This document shows positions 16,512 through 24,498 of a stretch of 64,000 bases of DNA, piece by piece. Position 1 is the first letter of the stretch. Each line of letters opens with the position of its first letter. The translations under genes were made by a program, and so were the position numbers. Source of the stretch: CAWBRT01 sp963814745 (GTDB lineage Bacteria > Acidobacteriota > Terriglobia > Terriglobales > Acidobacteriaceae); the NCBI GenBank assembly GCA_963814745.1, contig CAWFEA010000029.1, positions 62,001 through 126,000 of the forward strand, read 5' to 3'. The notes below the pieces were generated by a model. It was not told where the DNA came from. It did not search any database and saw nothing but the letters and a program-made list of their open reading frames with translations.

Positions 16512-18295
16512 ATGAAGCCGGTCGGAAAGCGAACCACCAGCGGCACCAGCCCCGTCCGGCGAAAGTACTGGTCGTCACTGCGGCGGATGCTGACCGGGTC
16601 GGCAATTCTGTCGTTGCGCGAGGAGCAGTTTTTTCTCGTGCTGTCGGTCATCATCGGTTCGATCGCGGGACTGGCGGTGGTGCTCTTCAGGGTTGCCATC
16701 TCCGCCGTGCGATGGCTGCTGCTGGGCACCGGTCTGCGGCCCGGCATCCCGCGCGTCTTTATCGCTCCGGCGCTGGCCGGTTTGCTGATTGCGGTTTTGG
16801 TGGGCAAGATTTTTCCCCGCGTGCGTGGCAGCGGCGTGAACCAGACGAAGGGCGCGCTCTATATCTATGACGGGTACATAGGCATCCGCACCACCTTCGG
16901 CAAGTTTCTGACCGGCGCGCTGGCGATTGGCAGCGGACAATCGCTTGGCCCGGAGGATCCTGCGCTGCAGATCGGCGCCGGCATAGCGTCGTTGATCGGA
17001 AGGCGGCTGCGACTTTCGCGCGAGCGCTTGCGGTTGATCGCGCCGGTGGGCGCGGCGGCGGGATTGGCAGCGGCCTTCAATGCGCCGATCACCGCGGTGT
17101 TGTTTGTCATCGAAGAAGTCATCGGACGCTGGACCGCGGGCATCCTCGGCGCGGTCGTGTTATCGGCCATATCGAGCACCGTGGTTGAGCGCTGGTTTCT
17201 CGGGCCGGAGCCGCTGTTCCGTGTGCCGGAGTATCATCTCGAATATCCGGGCGAGTTGATCGCTTACGCGGCGCTGGGAGTGTTGGGCGGCTTCGCGTCG
17301 GTCGTTTTCGTTAAGTCCATCGCTGACTTCGGCCATGGCTGCGGCGCCAGCCGCCCTGGACGCAATACCTGCAACCGGGAGCGGCGGGGCTGCTGATCGG
17401 GTTGATCGGCATCCGCTTTCCGCAGGTCATGGGCGCCGGCTACAGCTCGATCGACCAGGCGATGAATGCGCGTTTCGGCTGGCAGATCCTGGGCATTCTG
17501 GCTGGACTGAAGATCCTGACGACGGTACTGTCGTTTACCAGCGGCACTCCGGGCGGGCTGTTTGCTCCCACGTTATTCATTGGCGCCATGCTGGGCGGCG
17601 CCGTCGGCGGAGTGGAGCAGGCATTTTTCCCGCAGTTGTCGATTCCCGTAGGCGCGTACGCGCTCATCGGCATGGGGGTGCTGTTCGCGGGGATCTTGCG
17701 CGCGCCGATGACGTCGATCTTCATGATCCTGGAGGTGAGCGGCAATTATTCGATCATCCTGCCGGTCATCGTCTCCAACACGATCGCCTATCTGATTTCG
17801 CGCAGCTTTCAGCGAGTGCCGATTTTCGATCTGCTCTCGCGGCAGGACGGCCTCGACCTGCCGTTGCTGGAAGAAGAGCACGAAGCTGGAATTTTGCGGG
17901 TGGAAGACGCACTGCGCCCATTCGGGGAGCAAGTTCTCAATGGCACGGACACGCTCGCTCACGCTCTCGACGCCGTCGAAAGCGCGCAGGGCGATTTCTT
18001 CCTCGTACAATTGCGGGGCGGGCGCTGGGCTGGCGTTTCGCGGCAGACGCTGCTGGCGCTCGGACCTGACAAAAGCGAATCGCTGGGCTCGCGATTGAAC
18101 ATGTTTATTCCCGCGCTCTATCCGGATCAATCGCTGGAGACGGCCCTGCGCCACATCAGCGACTGGCCGTTCCTGCCGGTGGTGCATCGCGCGGACCCGG
18201 CAATGCTGATCGGGATTATCTCGGTTCAGGACGTGATCAACGCTTACCGAAACGCCGGCGTAGAAGAGCCGGAAGAAGAACTGCAGACGAGCTAG
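16512..18295 (+). CDS. ClC-type chloride channel/antiporter with CBS pair (one frameshift)
   Basis: About 594 residues after one frame change near 17330-17350. The membrane domain has about ten helices. The anion-path motifs are recognisable: GSGVNQTK in place of GSGIP, LGPEDPALQIG in place of GREGP with the gating Glu kept, and SGTPGGLFAPTLFIG for the GxFxP motif. A regulatory CBS pair follows (RVEDALRPF and QSLETALRHISDWPFLPVVH), ending in an acidic tail. ClC proteins conduct Cl- or exchange Cl-/H+; keeping the gating Glu is compatible with exchange. The start abuts the TPR gene stop, so coexpression is likely. The frameshift sits between two well-conserved halves and is probably a sequence error. 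Confidence 0.85.
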
Positions 18296-18436
18296 AGTCT
18301 GGGAACACTTGAAATCGTCCGCTCCCGTCATTGTCGCTGAATGGTTAGCAGACCCTGAGGGCATGCAGCCGGAACCGGATTGGCGAAACATCTGGCCGGG
18401 TTCGCGTTGCCAGAGTCGATCCCGGCCTATTTGACC

Positions 18437-18812
18437 TCAGGCCGCCCTGGCCGCGGGTTTGTAAAGAAGCGTGCCGCGAGCGGCCCGCAGGATGCCGGCA
18501 ATGTCGTCCGGCGTGCAACAATCGGCCGCTCCGGCGGCCAGCGCAGCCACCCACATCTGCTCGTCGGCGAGGCGATGGGTGCAGATTACCGCGGCATTGC
18601 GACACCCTGCGCAGATTTCCTGCAGCTCCTGAAAATTGACCAATTCGAGATCCACAACTACGGCTTGAGGAGCTTCGTTACCGGGAACATCTTTCCCGTA
18701 GCTCCTTCAGTCCTACCCGGTGGATTTCCCGGAAGTGTGCGTGCAAGTTTGAGGCGAGTAGATCGCCAACTCTACCATCCGCCTGGGCGATGAGGATTGA
18801 TAATGACTGCAT
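18437..18812 (-). CDS. Response-regulator receiver-like protein (frameshifted)
   Basis: About 125 residues after one frame correction. The start at 18812 follows GGAGGAGAGGAGA and reads MQSLSILIAQADGRVGDLLA, a receiver-type first strand; this frame stops near 18685. The other frame continues with APQAVVVDLELVNFQELQEI, the strand that carries the phospho-acceptor Asp region, then AAVICTHRLADEQMWVAALA, AGAADCCTPDD and the end LLYKPAARAA. No output domain is present. The acidic pair after the first strand is replaced by AQAD, so phosphorylation is uncertain. A phosphorylation-independent signalling role is possible. Confidence 0.6.
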
Positions 18813-18956
18813 ACAGATTCTCCTCTCCTCCAGCTCAAGACTTCACGCTTCGCCGAGATGAGTCGGCATGACTCTCTCAAGTCTAGCGCGAGAAATGAGC
18901 GAAACGTCAGCGATGGCGATTCAGTACGCGTCACGGGACGCGCGACACGGCCGCTA

Positions 18957-19190
18957 TTATGACTCCGGCCGATCGGCAGTATTGACGAAGGGCTCGGGTT
19001 GCAGCCTTCCGTTTTGTTTGAGCAGGATTTCAACCTTACCCTCGGCTTCCTCCAACTCCCGGCGGCAGGAATCTGAAAGCCCTACACCTTCTTCAAAGAG
19101 CTTCAGAGCCTGCTCCAATGGAAGGTCGCCTCGCTCTAATTGCTGAACGACGGATTCAAGGCGTTGAAGGCACTCCTCGAATTTCGGCAA
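18957..19190 (-). CDS. xseB: Exodeoxyribonuclease VII small subunit
   Basis: A 77-residue protein matching XseB, the small subunit that binds XseA to form the single-strand-specific exonuclease VII. Signature segments are FEECLQRLESVVQQLERGDL, LEQALKLFEEGVGL, and EAEGKVEILL. The start is a TTG at 19190 preceded by AGGAGAGGAT; no ATG is available. The large subunit gene is not nearby, so xseB stands alone here. The tail after GRLQPEP is species-specific. Confidence 0.9.
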   Translation of the reverse strand: MPKFEECLQRLESVVQQLERGDLPLEQALKLFEEGVGLSDSCRRELEEAEGKVEILLKQNGRLQPEPFVNTADRPES

Positions 19191-19435
19191 ATCCTCTCCT
19201 TGTTTGGCACGATTCTACGCCAGATTCAGCTCTGCGTGATAAAAGAAATTAAAGAGCGAAACGGCTTCTGTAACTCAAGTGAAACAAGCCGCTTAGTATA
19301 TATCGGCCAGAGATGACCTGATACGTTCCCGGAAATTCTTCACAGGAAATTCACAACTTCGGCAAGCCCGTTCGCCAACCGATCACCACGCATCAGCATG
19401 GCACAGCGGCAGCCTGGACGTGTGCTCGTTGCGGA

Positions 19436-20336
19436 TTACTTGACCTTAACGGTGATCGTTTTGTTAAAGCTTGTGCTTGCATCCCAGGCCTTGACTTGGA
19501 TCGTATGCGTTCCGCTGCGCAGGCTGATGGCTGTGTCGATGAGCTTTGCCGATGACTTCTGCGTGTAAGCTTTGGTGCCATCAACGTAGATGATCGTTTG
19601 CGTGATCGTCTTGCTGTCGGTGGCATAAGCAACGATCTGCACGGGCGAGCTGACGGTGGAGTTGGCCACGGGCGAGCAGATGGTAACGCTGCGGTTGGTG
19701 CTGCTGATCGCGCAGCCCTGGCCGACGGTGACGCTCCTGGTGGCGGAGGCGGTGGCGCCGAGGCTGTCGGTTACGGTGCCTGTCACGGTGAAGTTGCCGG
19801 GCACGTAATACGTATGAGTGGCAGTGAGACCAGTAACGGTCGGGGTGCCGTCACCGAAGTTGATGGTGCCGCTGCTGATGGTGCCATCGGGCGACGAGGA
19901 TTGGGCGAGAGATGCCGCAACCTGAAGCGCGGTCTTTCCGCTGGATGGCGTGACCGACAGCACTGCGGTCGGAACGGCGCGCGCAACTGCCACCTGCTGC
20001 GAAGCGGTGGCCGTGATGCCATTGCTATCGGTGACGATTCCGGTAACGGTGAATGTTCTGGGCGATTTATAGGTGTGGCTTGCCGTCAGGCCGCTCGCGG
20101 TGGTAGCGCCTGAGTAGAGCAGGTTGGCGGTCGGCAACTTGCTGACGTTCCCCGCCGCCGCATCGCCGTCGCTGAGCGCCGTAAATGCAGAGGCGCCGCT
20201 GGTGTTGTTGGCTGTCTCGGCGGATAGCGTGGTTGTCGGGGCAAAAAACAAACTGCTGCGCCATGGCAGCGGGCATGCCGATATCAGCGATGAAGGCCAG
20301 CGTCGCCGTGAGCCCAATTCTCTTAATTGCATTCAT
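19436..20336 (-). CDS. Secreted PKD-domain protein (frameshift in an A6 run)
   Basis: About 300 residues after correction. The ATG at 20336 gives a signal peptide (NAIKRIGLTATLAFIADI then AAMAQQ). One extra base in the six-A run at 20243-20248 (T6 on the coding strand) moves the frame; removing it joins QQFVF to APTTTLSAET. The mature protein has two PKD-like immunoglobulin-fold units: HTYKSPRTFTVTGIVTDSNG and DGTISSGTINFGDGTPTVTG with HTYYVPGNFTVTGTVTD. A C-terminal Ig-like module follows (SICSP-type start, then IIYVDGTKAYTQ and GTHTIQVKAWD). It is likely an extracellular or surface adhesive or binding protein. The ligand is unknown. Confidence 0.75.
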
Positions 20337-20543
20337 GCACTTCGAACCGTGTTGCACGGCAGTTCAGATGGCCAGAGACACGCGCGAGTTTGCCTGGAAT
20401 CGAGAGCTGCTGTTCGAAACGCATCAGGGTTAGGGAATTCCCTCTAACCCATATCCCGAAGTGAGTCAAGGCGTAGGCGCGCAAGACTCCGCAAGCCGAG
20501 CTGGCTGGCACTCCCTGATGTAAGATCTTGAGGCGAGAGTGCC

Positions 20544-21008
20544 ATGGATGCCCCGGAACCCACACTGATTCGTTTGCGAACGCAGCTTGATTGCTTGCCG
20601 ATCCTGCTCGCCGAAGTGCCCGAGGCCGCGCTCGACAACCGGCCGATAGCGGGAAAGTGGTCGGGACGCGAGCACCTGGCGCATTTGGCGCGCTATCAGG
20701 AGATGTTCCTCCACCGCATGCAGCGCATAAGAATTGAAGACGGCCCACAATTGCTGCGCTACCGGGCGGAAGACGATGCCGAGTGGCCGCAGTGGATGTG
20801 GTTGGCGATGCCCGAGATTTTGGCGTCACTGCATGCTTCACGCGCACGGCTGGTGAGCGAAGCCGGCCGGCTTTCGGCAGCGGAGCTGTCGCGCATAGGG
20901 ATTCATCCGAAGTTCGGGGAGATGACCCTTGGGTTGTGGCTGGAGTTCTTTTTGCTGCATGAGGCGCATCACTTGCTGGCGGTGATGCAGCTCATTCGCC
21001 TGCATTGA
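20544..21008 (+). CDS. DinB-family (four-helix, metal-binding) protein
   Basis: A 154-residue DinB/YfiT-like protein. The N-terminal segment GKWSGREHLAHLARYQEMFL holds the first metal His region, and EFFLLHEAHHLLAVMQLIR gives the two C-terminal His positions typical of the family. The middle (AEWPQWMWLAMPEILASLHA) forms the third helix. DinB-like proteins bind a divalent metal and some transfer thiols such as bacillithiol to substrates. Since bshB1 lies in this window, a bacillithiol-dependent transferase is a reasonable guess, but the substrate is unknown. Confidence 0.8.
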   Translation: MDAPEPTLIRLRTQLDCLPILLAEVPEAALDNRPIAGKWSGREHLAHLARYQEMFLHRMQRIRIEDGPQLLRYRAEDDAEWPQWMWLAMPEILASLHASRARLVSEAGRLSAAELSRIGIHPKFGEMTLGLWLEFFLLHEAHHLLAVMQLIRLH

Positions 21009-21077
21009 GCACGCGAACATTGAGAAACCAGCTATCCCGGTTTCCATGGCTTCGGCTTTATACCTTTGCCGAACGGA

Positions 21078-21437
21078 TTAGGCTGGGGGCAGCGCGGCCT
21101 TGACCAGATCGACGGCGAAGTTCGGGTCTTCGACTTCAACGATGAGTTCGCTGTAGCGCTCGTCTTTCAAATCGATCACAATCGTGCGGTCGGGATTATG
21201 CACGTCCCAGAAGACCCTCTTGCCGTGCTGATAAAACGTCCCGGCTGTGATCACCCCGGGCAAACTCGTCCCGGGCATCCTGACTCCGTGATACCAGCCA
21301 TGGGCGATCGAGCTGTCTGCCCTGATTCCGGTTACGTGTTGCAAGGGAATTTCCAGTGAGCTTTTGAACGCCCACAGTTTGTCGGCGCCGCGGACGTCGA
21401 GCGTCAACATGCCATCAGCTACGGACAAATCCACCAT
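21078..21437 (-). CDS. Hypothetical protein with PH-like fold pattern
   Basis: A 119-residue protein rich in alternating beta segments (MLTLDVRGADKLWAFKSSLEI, HVTGIRAD, KRVFWDVHNPDRTIVIDL), with a final helix NFAVDLVKAAL. This is the layout of bacterial PH-like domain proteins, and YSELIVEVEDP near the end supports it. The start follows GAGGTGATAC. There is no signal peptide or membrane segment. It lies about 40 bases upstream of, and on the same strand as, the second DinB gene's end, so the two could be cotranscribed. Function unknown. Confidence 0.7.
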   Translation of the reverse strand: MVDLSVADGMLTLDVRGADKLWAFKSSLEIPLQHVTGIRADSSIAHGWYHGVRMPGTSLPGVITAGTFYQHGKRVFWDVHNPDRTIVIDLKDERYSELIVEVEDPNFAVDLVKAALPPA

Positions 21438-21477
21438 GTATCACCTCATGGCAATGATGCGCACTTCGCCGGTTTTC

Positions 21478-21939
21478 TCACGCTCCATGGGCCGAATCAA
21501 CCGCGCCGATTTGGGCGAGGTGGTGCAACAGATGGCGCAGATAATCCTCCACCAGGAAGCGCAGGGTCACGGGTTCATTGGAGCCAATTCGGCAAACCGC
21601 TTCCAATTGGGCGGGCGGCAGGTGGGCGATGACATGGGCGAGGTAGCGATTGTAACTTGCCCACAGTGCGATGAGGGCCGGCCAAGGCGCTTGTTCAACC
21701 GCCTGCACCCGCACCGAGCCTTGCTGATCGTATCCGGGAAAATCGAGCGATCCCTGCAAGGCGGCTCGCACAAAACGTTGATGGTTATTCGAAGCCGAAT
21801 CGATCAGATGTCCGAGGACCTGCTTAGGTGACCACCCGCCGGACAGGACCGGCTTCGTGCTCTCCGCTTCGCTGACCTTCTGAAGAGCGGCTTCGGCGGA
21901 ACTTGTAACCCGGGAAAGTACCGCGCTCAGTGAGTTCAT
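21478..21939 (-). CDS. DinB-family protein, second copy
   Basis: A 153-residue DinB_2-type protein. GGWSPKQVLGHLIDSASNNH carries the first conserved His, and VEDYLRHLLHHLAQIG the C-terminal His pair, with LIALWASYNRYLAHVIAHL between them. Metal coordination by three His is expected. It is only distantly similar to the DinB protein at 20544-21008, so this is not a recent duplication. The start follows GGGTGG. A thiol-transferase role is possible, as for other members of the family. Confidence 0.8.
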   Translation of the reverse strand: MNSLSAVLSRVTSSAEAALQKVSEAESTKPVLSGGWSPKQVLGHLIDSASNNHQRFVRAALQGSLDFPGYDQQGSVRVQAVEQAPWPALIALWASYNRYLAHVIAHLPPAQLEAVCRIGSNEPVTLRFLVEDYLRHLLHHLAQIGAVDSAHGA

Positions 21940-22084
21940 CCACCCATATTAAACGAGAATGGCGCGAACGGCATTTCCAAATAGAGTCCCGCATGTTTAG
22001 AAGTGCTTTCAGATTTGCAATTCCTGACAGCAACTTTCTAGTTGACGGAGGTTTTGAGGATACTGAAGGCGGAGGGCTAAAGAG

Positions 22085-22384
22085 ATGTTAAGGAAAATGA
22101 TGATCGGCTTGATGGCATTGGCTTTTGCGGTGTTGCTGGTGGCGCCGGCAACCGCGCACGCGGGGGTTGTAGTCGGAGTGGGTGTGGGTCCGGTTGTACG
22201 CCCGTACGGTTACGTTGGCGTCCGCCCATATGTTGCTCCGGCTCCCTACGTTGCAGTGGCGCCCGGATACGTGGCTCCATACGTTTATCCGGGCCCGGTA
22301 GTGGTTGGCGGGCGGTGGTATCCGAGGCCCTATGCTTACCGTGTATACGCATATCGGGTGCATCCGTATGGGTGGCGGCGGTAA
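22085..22384 (+). CDS. Small exported Gly/Tyr/Pro/Val-rich protein
   Basis: A 99-residue protein with a clear signal peptide (MLRKMMIGLMALAFAVLLVAP, cleavage near AHA-GV). The mature part is low-complexity, built from repeats of VGVGVG, RPYGYVGVRPYVAP, YVAVAPGYVAPYVYPG and YRVYAYRVHPYGWRR. Similar repetitive tyrosine-rich small exported proteins are widespread but uncharacterised. It would be periplasmic or surface-exposed. It is followed 20 bases later by a strong hairpin terminator, so it is probably monocistronic. Confidence 0.75.
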   Translation: MLRKMMIGLMALAFAVLLVAPATAHAGVVVGVGVGPVVRPYGYVGVRPYVAPAPYVAVAPGYVAPYVYPGPVVVGGRWYPRPYAYRVYAYRVHPYGWRR

Positions 22385-22405
22385 GCATTCGCTTTGGGTT
22401 GCGTG

Positions 22406-22436
22406 GCCCCTCGGTCAAACCGGACCGAGGGGCTTT
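22406..22436 (+). terminator. Rho-independent terminator-like hairpin
   Basis: GCCCCTCGGTC and GACCGAGGGGC form a perfect 11-base-pair stem with a six-base loop, followed by TTTG. It ends the exported-protein gene and lies between two convergent genes. The T tract is short. Confidence 0.7.
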
Positions 22437-22464
22437 GTCGTCTGAGGCTGGCGCGGCCGAACGG

Positions 22465-23748
22465 CTACTGGAGATGCAGTCTTGCCCGTGCCCCGAGCAG
22501 AGCGGCCAAGCCAAGCAGTGCGGTAAAGATCATGTAGAAGCCGGGAGCCATGTTGCTGCCGGTCAGGGCGATCAGCCAGGTGATGTAGAACGGAGCGAAA
22601 CCGCCGAAGATCGGTACGCCAACGTTGTAGCTGAGCGACATTCCAGTGGCCCGGGTCTGGGCGGGAAAGCACTCGGCGAGGAAAGCCGGCAGGGCGCCGC
22701 TGTATCCGGTTTTCAGTAAGCTCATCCAAGCCACGGCCGCAATGATGGTCGCCATCGTGGCATGACCCGTCAGGAGGCTGAAAACCGGATATGTGGTGAG
22801 CAGAAACAGTATGGTGGTCACCATCATGATCCGGCTGCGTCCGACCGTATCCGACCAGTGCCCGATCAGCGGCGCTCCCAAGGTCAGAATGAAGGCGCCT
22901 ACCAGCGTCGCCACAAAGCCGGTTGATTGCGGCAGGTGCAATGACTTAACGGCATAAGTGGGCATGTAGAGGATCAGGTAATTGGAACTGGTGGAAACCA
23001 CGACCGCGCCGATGGCGAGAAGCAGGCGTTCCCACTGGTTCGTTAGCAGGTCGCGCACCGGCGTGCGAGTGGGCTTGATGCCGAGGAACTCCGGCGTTTC
23101 CGTTACCCGGCGCCGGATGTAAAGACCCATAGGTCCGATCAGCAGGCCAAACAGATAGGGCGTGCGCCAACCCCAGGACTCCAGTTGCGGCCTGGTCAGC
23201 AGAGTAGTCAAGGCCACTCCGAACGCCGATGCGATCAAAGCGGCCAATCCCTGGCTGGCCCATTGCCAACTCGCGAAGTAGCCCTTTCTCGCCGAGCCGT
23301 GTTCCACCAGGAATGCAGTAGCGCTGCCGAACTCGCCCCCGACCGAAAAGCCTTGCATGAGGCGCGCCAGAAGCACACTGATGGGCGCCAGAATGCCGAT
23401 GGAGGCATAGCTGGGCATGATCAGCATCAGGAATGTACCGACCATCATGAGAACGATTGACAGCAGCAGCGACGCCTTGCGGCCGGCCCGGTCGGCATAG
23501 GCTCCCAGGAAGATTGCCCCGAAGGGCCGCGCCAGATAGGAAATACCGAATGTGCCCAGCGCCATCAGCAACGACACGGTTTCGTTGGCGGCAGGAAAGA
23601 AGAGGCGCGAGATGGTGACGGCAAAGTAGCCGTAGATGAGGAGGTCAAACCATTCCAGGGCATTGCCGATCGACGCGGCGGCAATGAGTTGATACATATG
23701 CGCGGGCTTTTGCGCGGTGTCCGAAACCATTGTGCCGTGGCGGCTCAT
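22465..23748 (-). CDS. MFS transporter, metabolite:H+ symporter type
   Basis: A 427-residue, 12-helix major facilitator of the MHS (ProP/CitA-like) kind. The N-terminal ASIGNALEWFDLLIYGYFAV is the hallmark of this subfamily. The loop motif GAYADRAGRKASLL lies between helices 2 and 3, and GFSVGGEFGSATAFLVEH follows in helix 4. MHS members take up organic acids, osmolytes or amino acids with protons. The start follows AAAGGGGTAGCG. It lies at the edge of the catabolic locus, transcribed in the same direction as the GlcG-like gene, which is 115 bases upstream. A role in importing a substrate for the locus is inference. Confidence 0.85.
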   Translation of the reverse strand: MSRHGTMVSDTAQKPAHMYQLIAAASIGNALEWFDLLIYGYFAVTISRLFFPAANETVSLLMALGTFGISYLARPFGAIFLGAYADRAGRKASLLLSIVLMMVGTFLMLIMPSYASIGILAPISVLLARLMQGFSVGGEFGSATAFLVEHGSARKGYFASWQWASQGLAALIASAFGVALTTLLTRPQLESWGWRTPYLFGLLIGPMGLYIRRRVTETPEFLGIKPTRTPVRDLLTNQWERLLLAIGAVVVSTSSNYLILYMPTYAVKSLHLPQSTGFVATLVGAFILTLGAPLIGHWSDTVGRSRIMMVTTILFLLTTYPVFSLLTGHATMATIIAAVAWMSLLKTGYSGALPAFLAECFPAQTRATGMSLSYNVGVPIFGGFAPFYITWLIALTGSNMAPGFYMIFTALLGLAALLGARARLHLQ

Positions 23749-23863
23749 CGCTACCCCTTTCGAGGTTTTAGACGGCTTACTGGCTACATAGCGTACTTCT
23801 CGGGATGTTCGACGATACCACCGGGCGGCGGATAATCAAAGCCGAAAAGTTTCGCGCGGGGCG

Positions 23864-24295
23864 CTACTTCAACGTGTCTGCCCCGGCCTGGGCGCAGCGG
23901 CCATCGTTCTCGCTGCTGTCGCCGGAGAGACCGATGGCACCGATGATCTTGCCATCGGAGATCAGCGGCAGACCACCCTCAACCGGAATGGCGCCGCGCA
24001 GCCGCAGGATGCGCAGGCCGGCGCCGCCGGAGGCGAGCATGTCCTGCATGACTTTGGTCGGGCGTTTGAAAGTCGCGGCGGAGCGTGCCTTATCGATGGA
24101 GATGTTGGCGCCGGCGACCTGGGTGTTATCCATCTTCTCGTAGTAAACCAGATGGCCGCCGGGATCGACGATGGCTACCGCCATGGTCCAGTTATTCTTG
24201 CGCGCTTCCGCGAGCGCCGCGGCGGCGGCTTGCTTGGCGGCTTCGAGAGTGATTGAAAGTCCATAGGCATTCGACGAGGCATGCTGAGAAGACAT
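23864..24295 (-). CDS. GlcG/HbpS-like (DUF336) protein
   Basis: A 143-residue protein read from the ATG at 24295, which follows AGGAGTTCGCCC. DUF336 signature segments are present: LTLEAA-type start (SITLEAAKQAAAAALAEARK), MAVAIVDPGGHLVYYEKMD, ISIDKARSAATFKRPT, and GGLPLISDGKIIGAIGLSG. The family includes heme- or cobalamin-binding HbpS and GlcG, and is often found next to oxidoreductases. It is transcribed divergently from the molybdoenzyme operon. An accessory role in cofactor binding or sensing is plausible; the ligand here is not evident. Confidence 0.85.
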   Translation of the reverse strand: MSSQHASSNAYGLSITLEAAKQAAAAALAEARKNNWTMAVAIVDPGGHLVYYEKMDNTQVAGANISIDKARSAATFKRPTKVMQDMLASGGAGLRILRLRGAIPVEGGLPLISDGKIIGAIGLSGDSSENDGRCAQAGADTLK

Positions 24296-24399
24296 GGGCG
24301 AACTCCTGGTGCGTTGTCTGCGACAGGCGAGAATCATAAAAGAAATGTTTACGCAATGCCAGCTTCGCCAATGAGCGGGCGCGAAAAGTCTATCCGGAG

Positions 24400-24434
24400 A
24401 CCGAGGTCACATCGCTCGGTGACGCTGGTCACCG
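24400..24434 (+). promoter_or_regulatory. Two mutually exclusive stem-loops upstream of the molybdoenzyme operon
   Basis: ACCGAG (24400-24405) pairs with CTCGGT (24415-24420). CGGTGAC (24417-24423) pairs with GTCACCG (24428-24434) across a four-base loop. The two hairpins share CGGT, so only one can form at a time. The second is also a perfect 7-4-7 palindrome that a protein could bind as DNA. It lies 65 bases before the catalytic subunit start. Confidence 0.4.
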
Positions 24435-24498
24435 TAGGCTACAGCGGCTTGAGTCGTAATGAAAGTGCCGCTCTCCGATTTGCCCAAGGATCTCAGAA

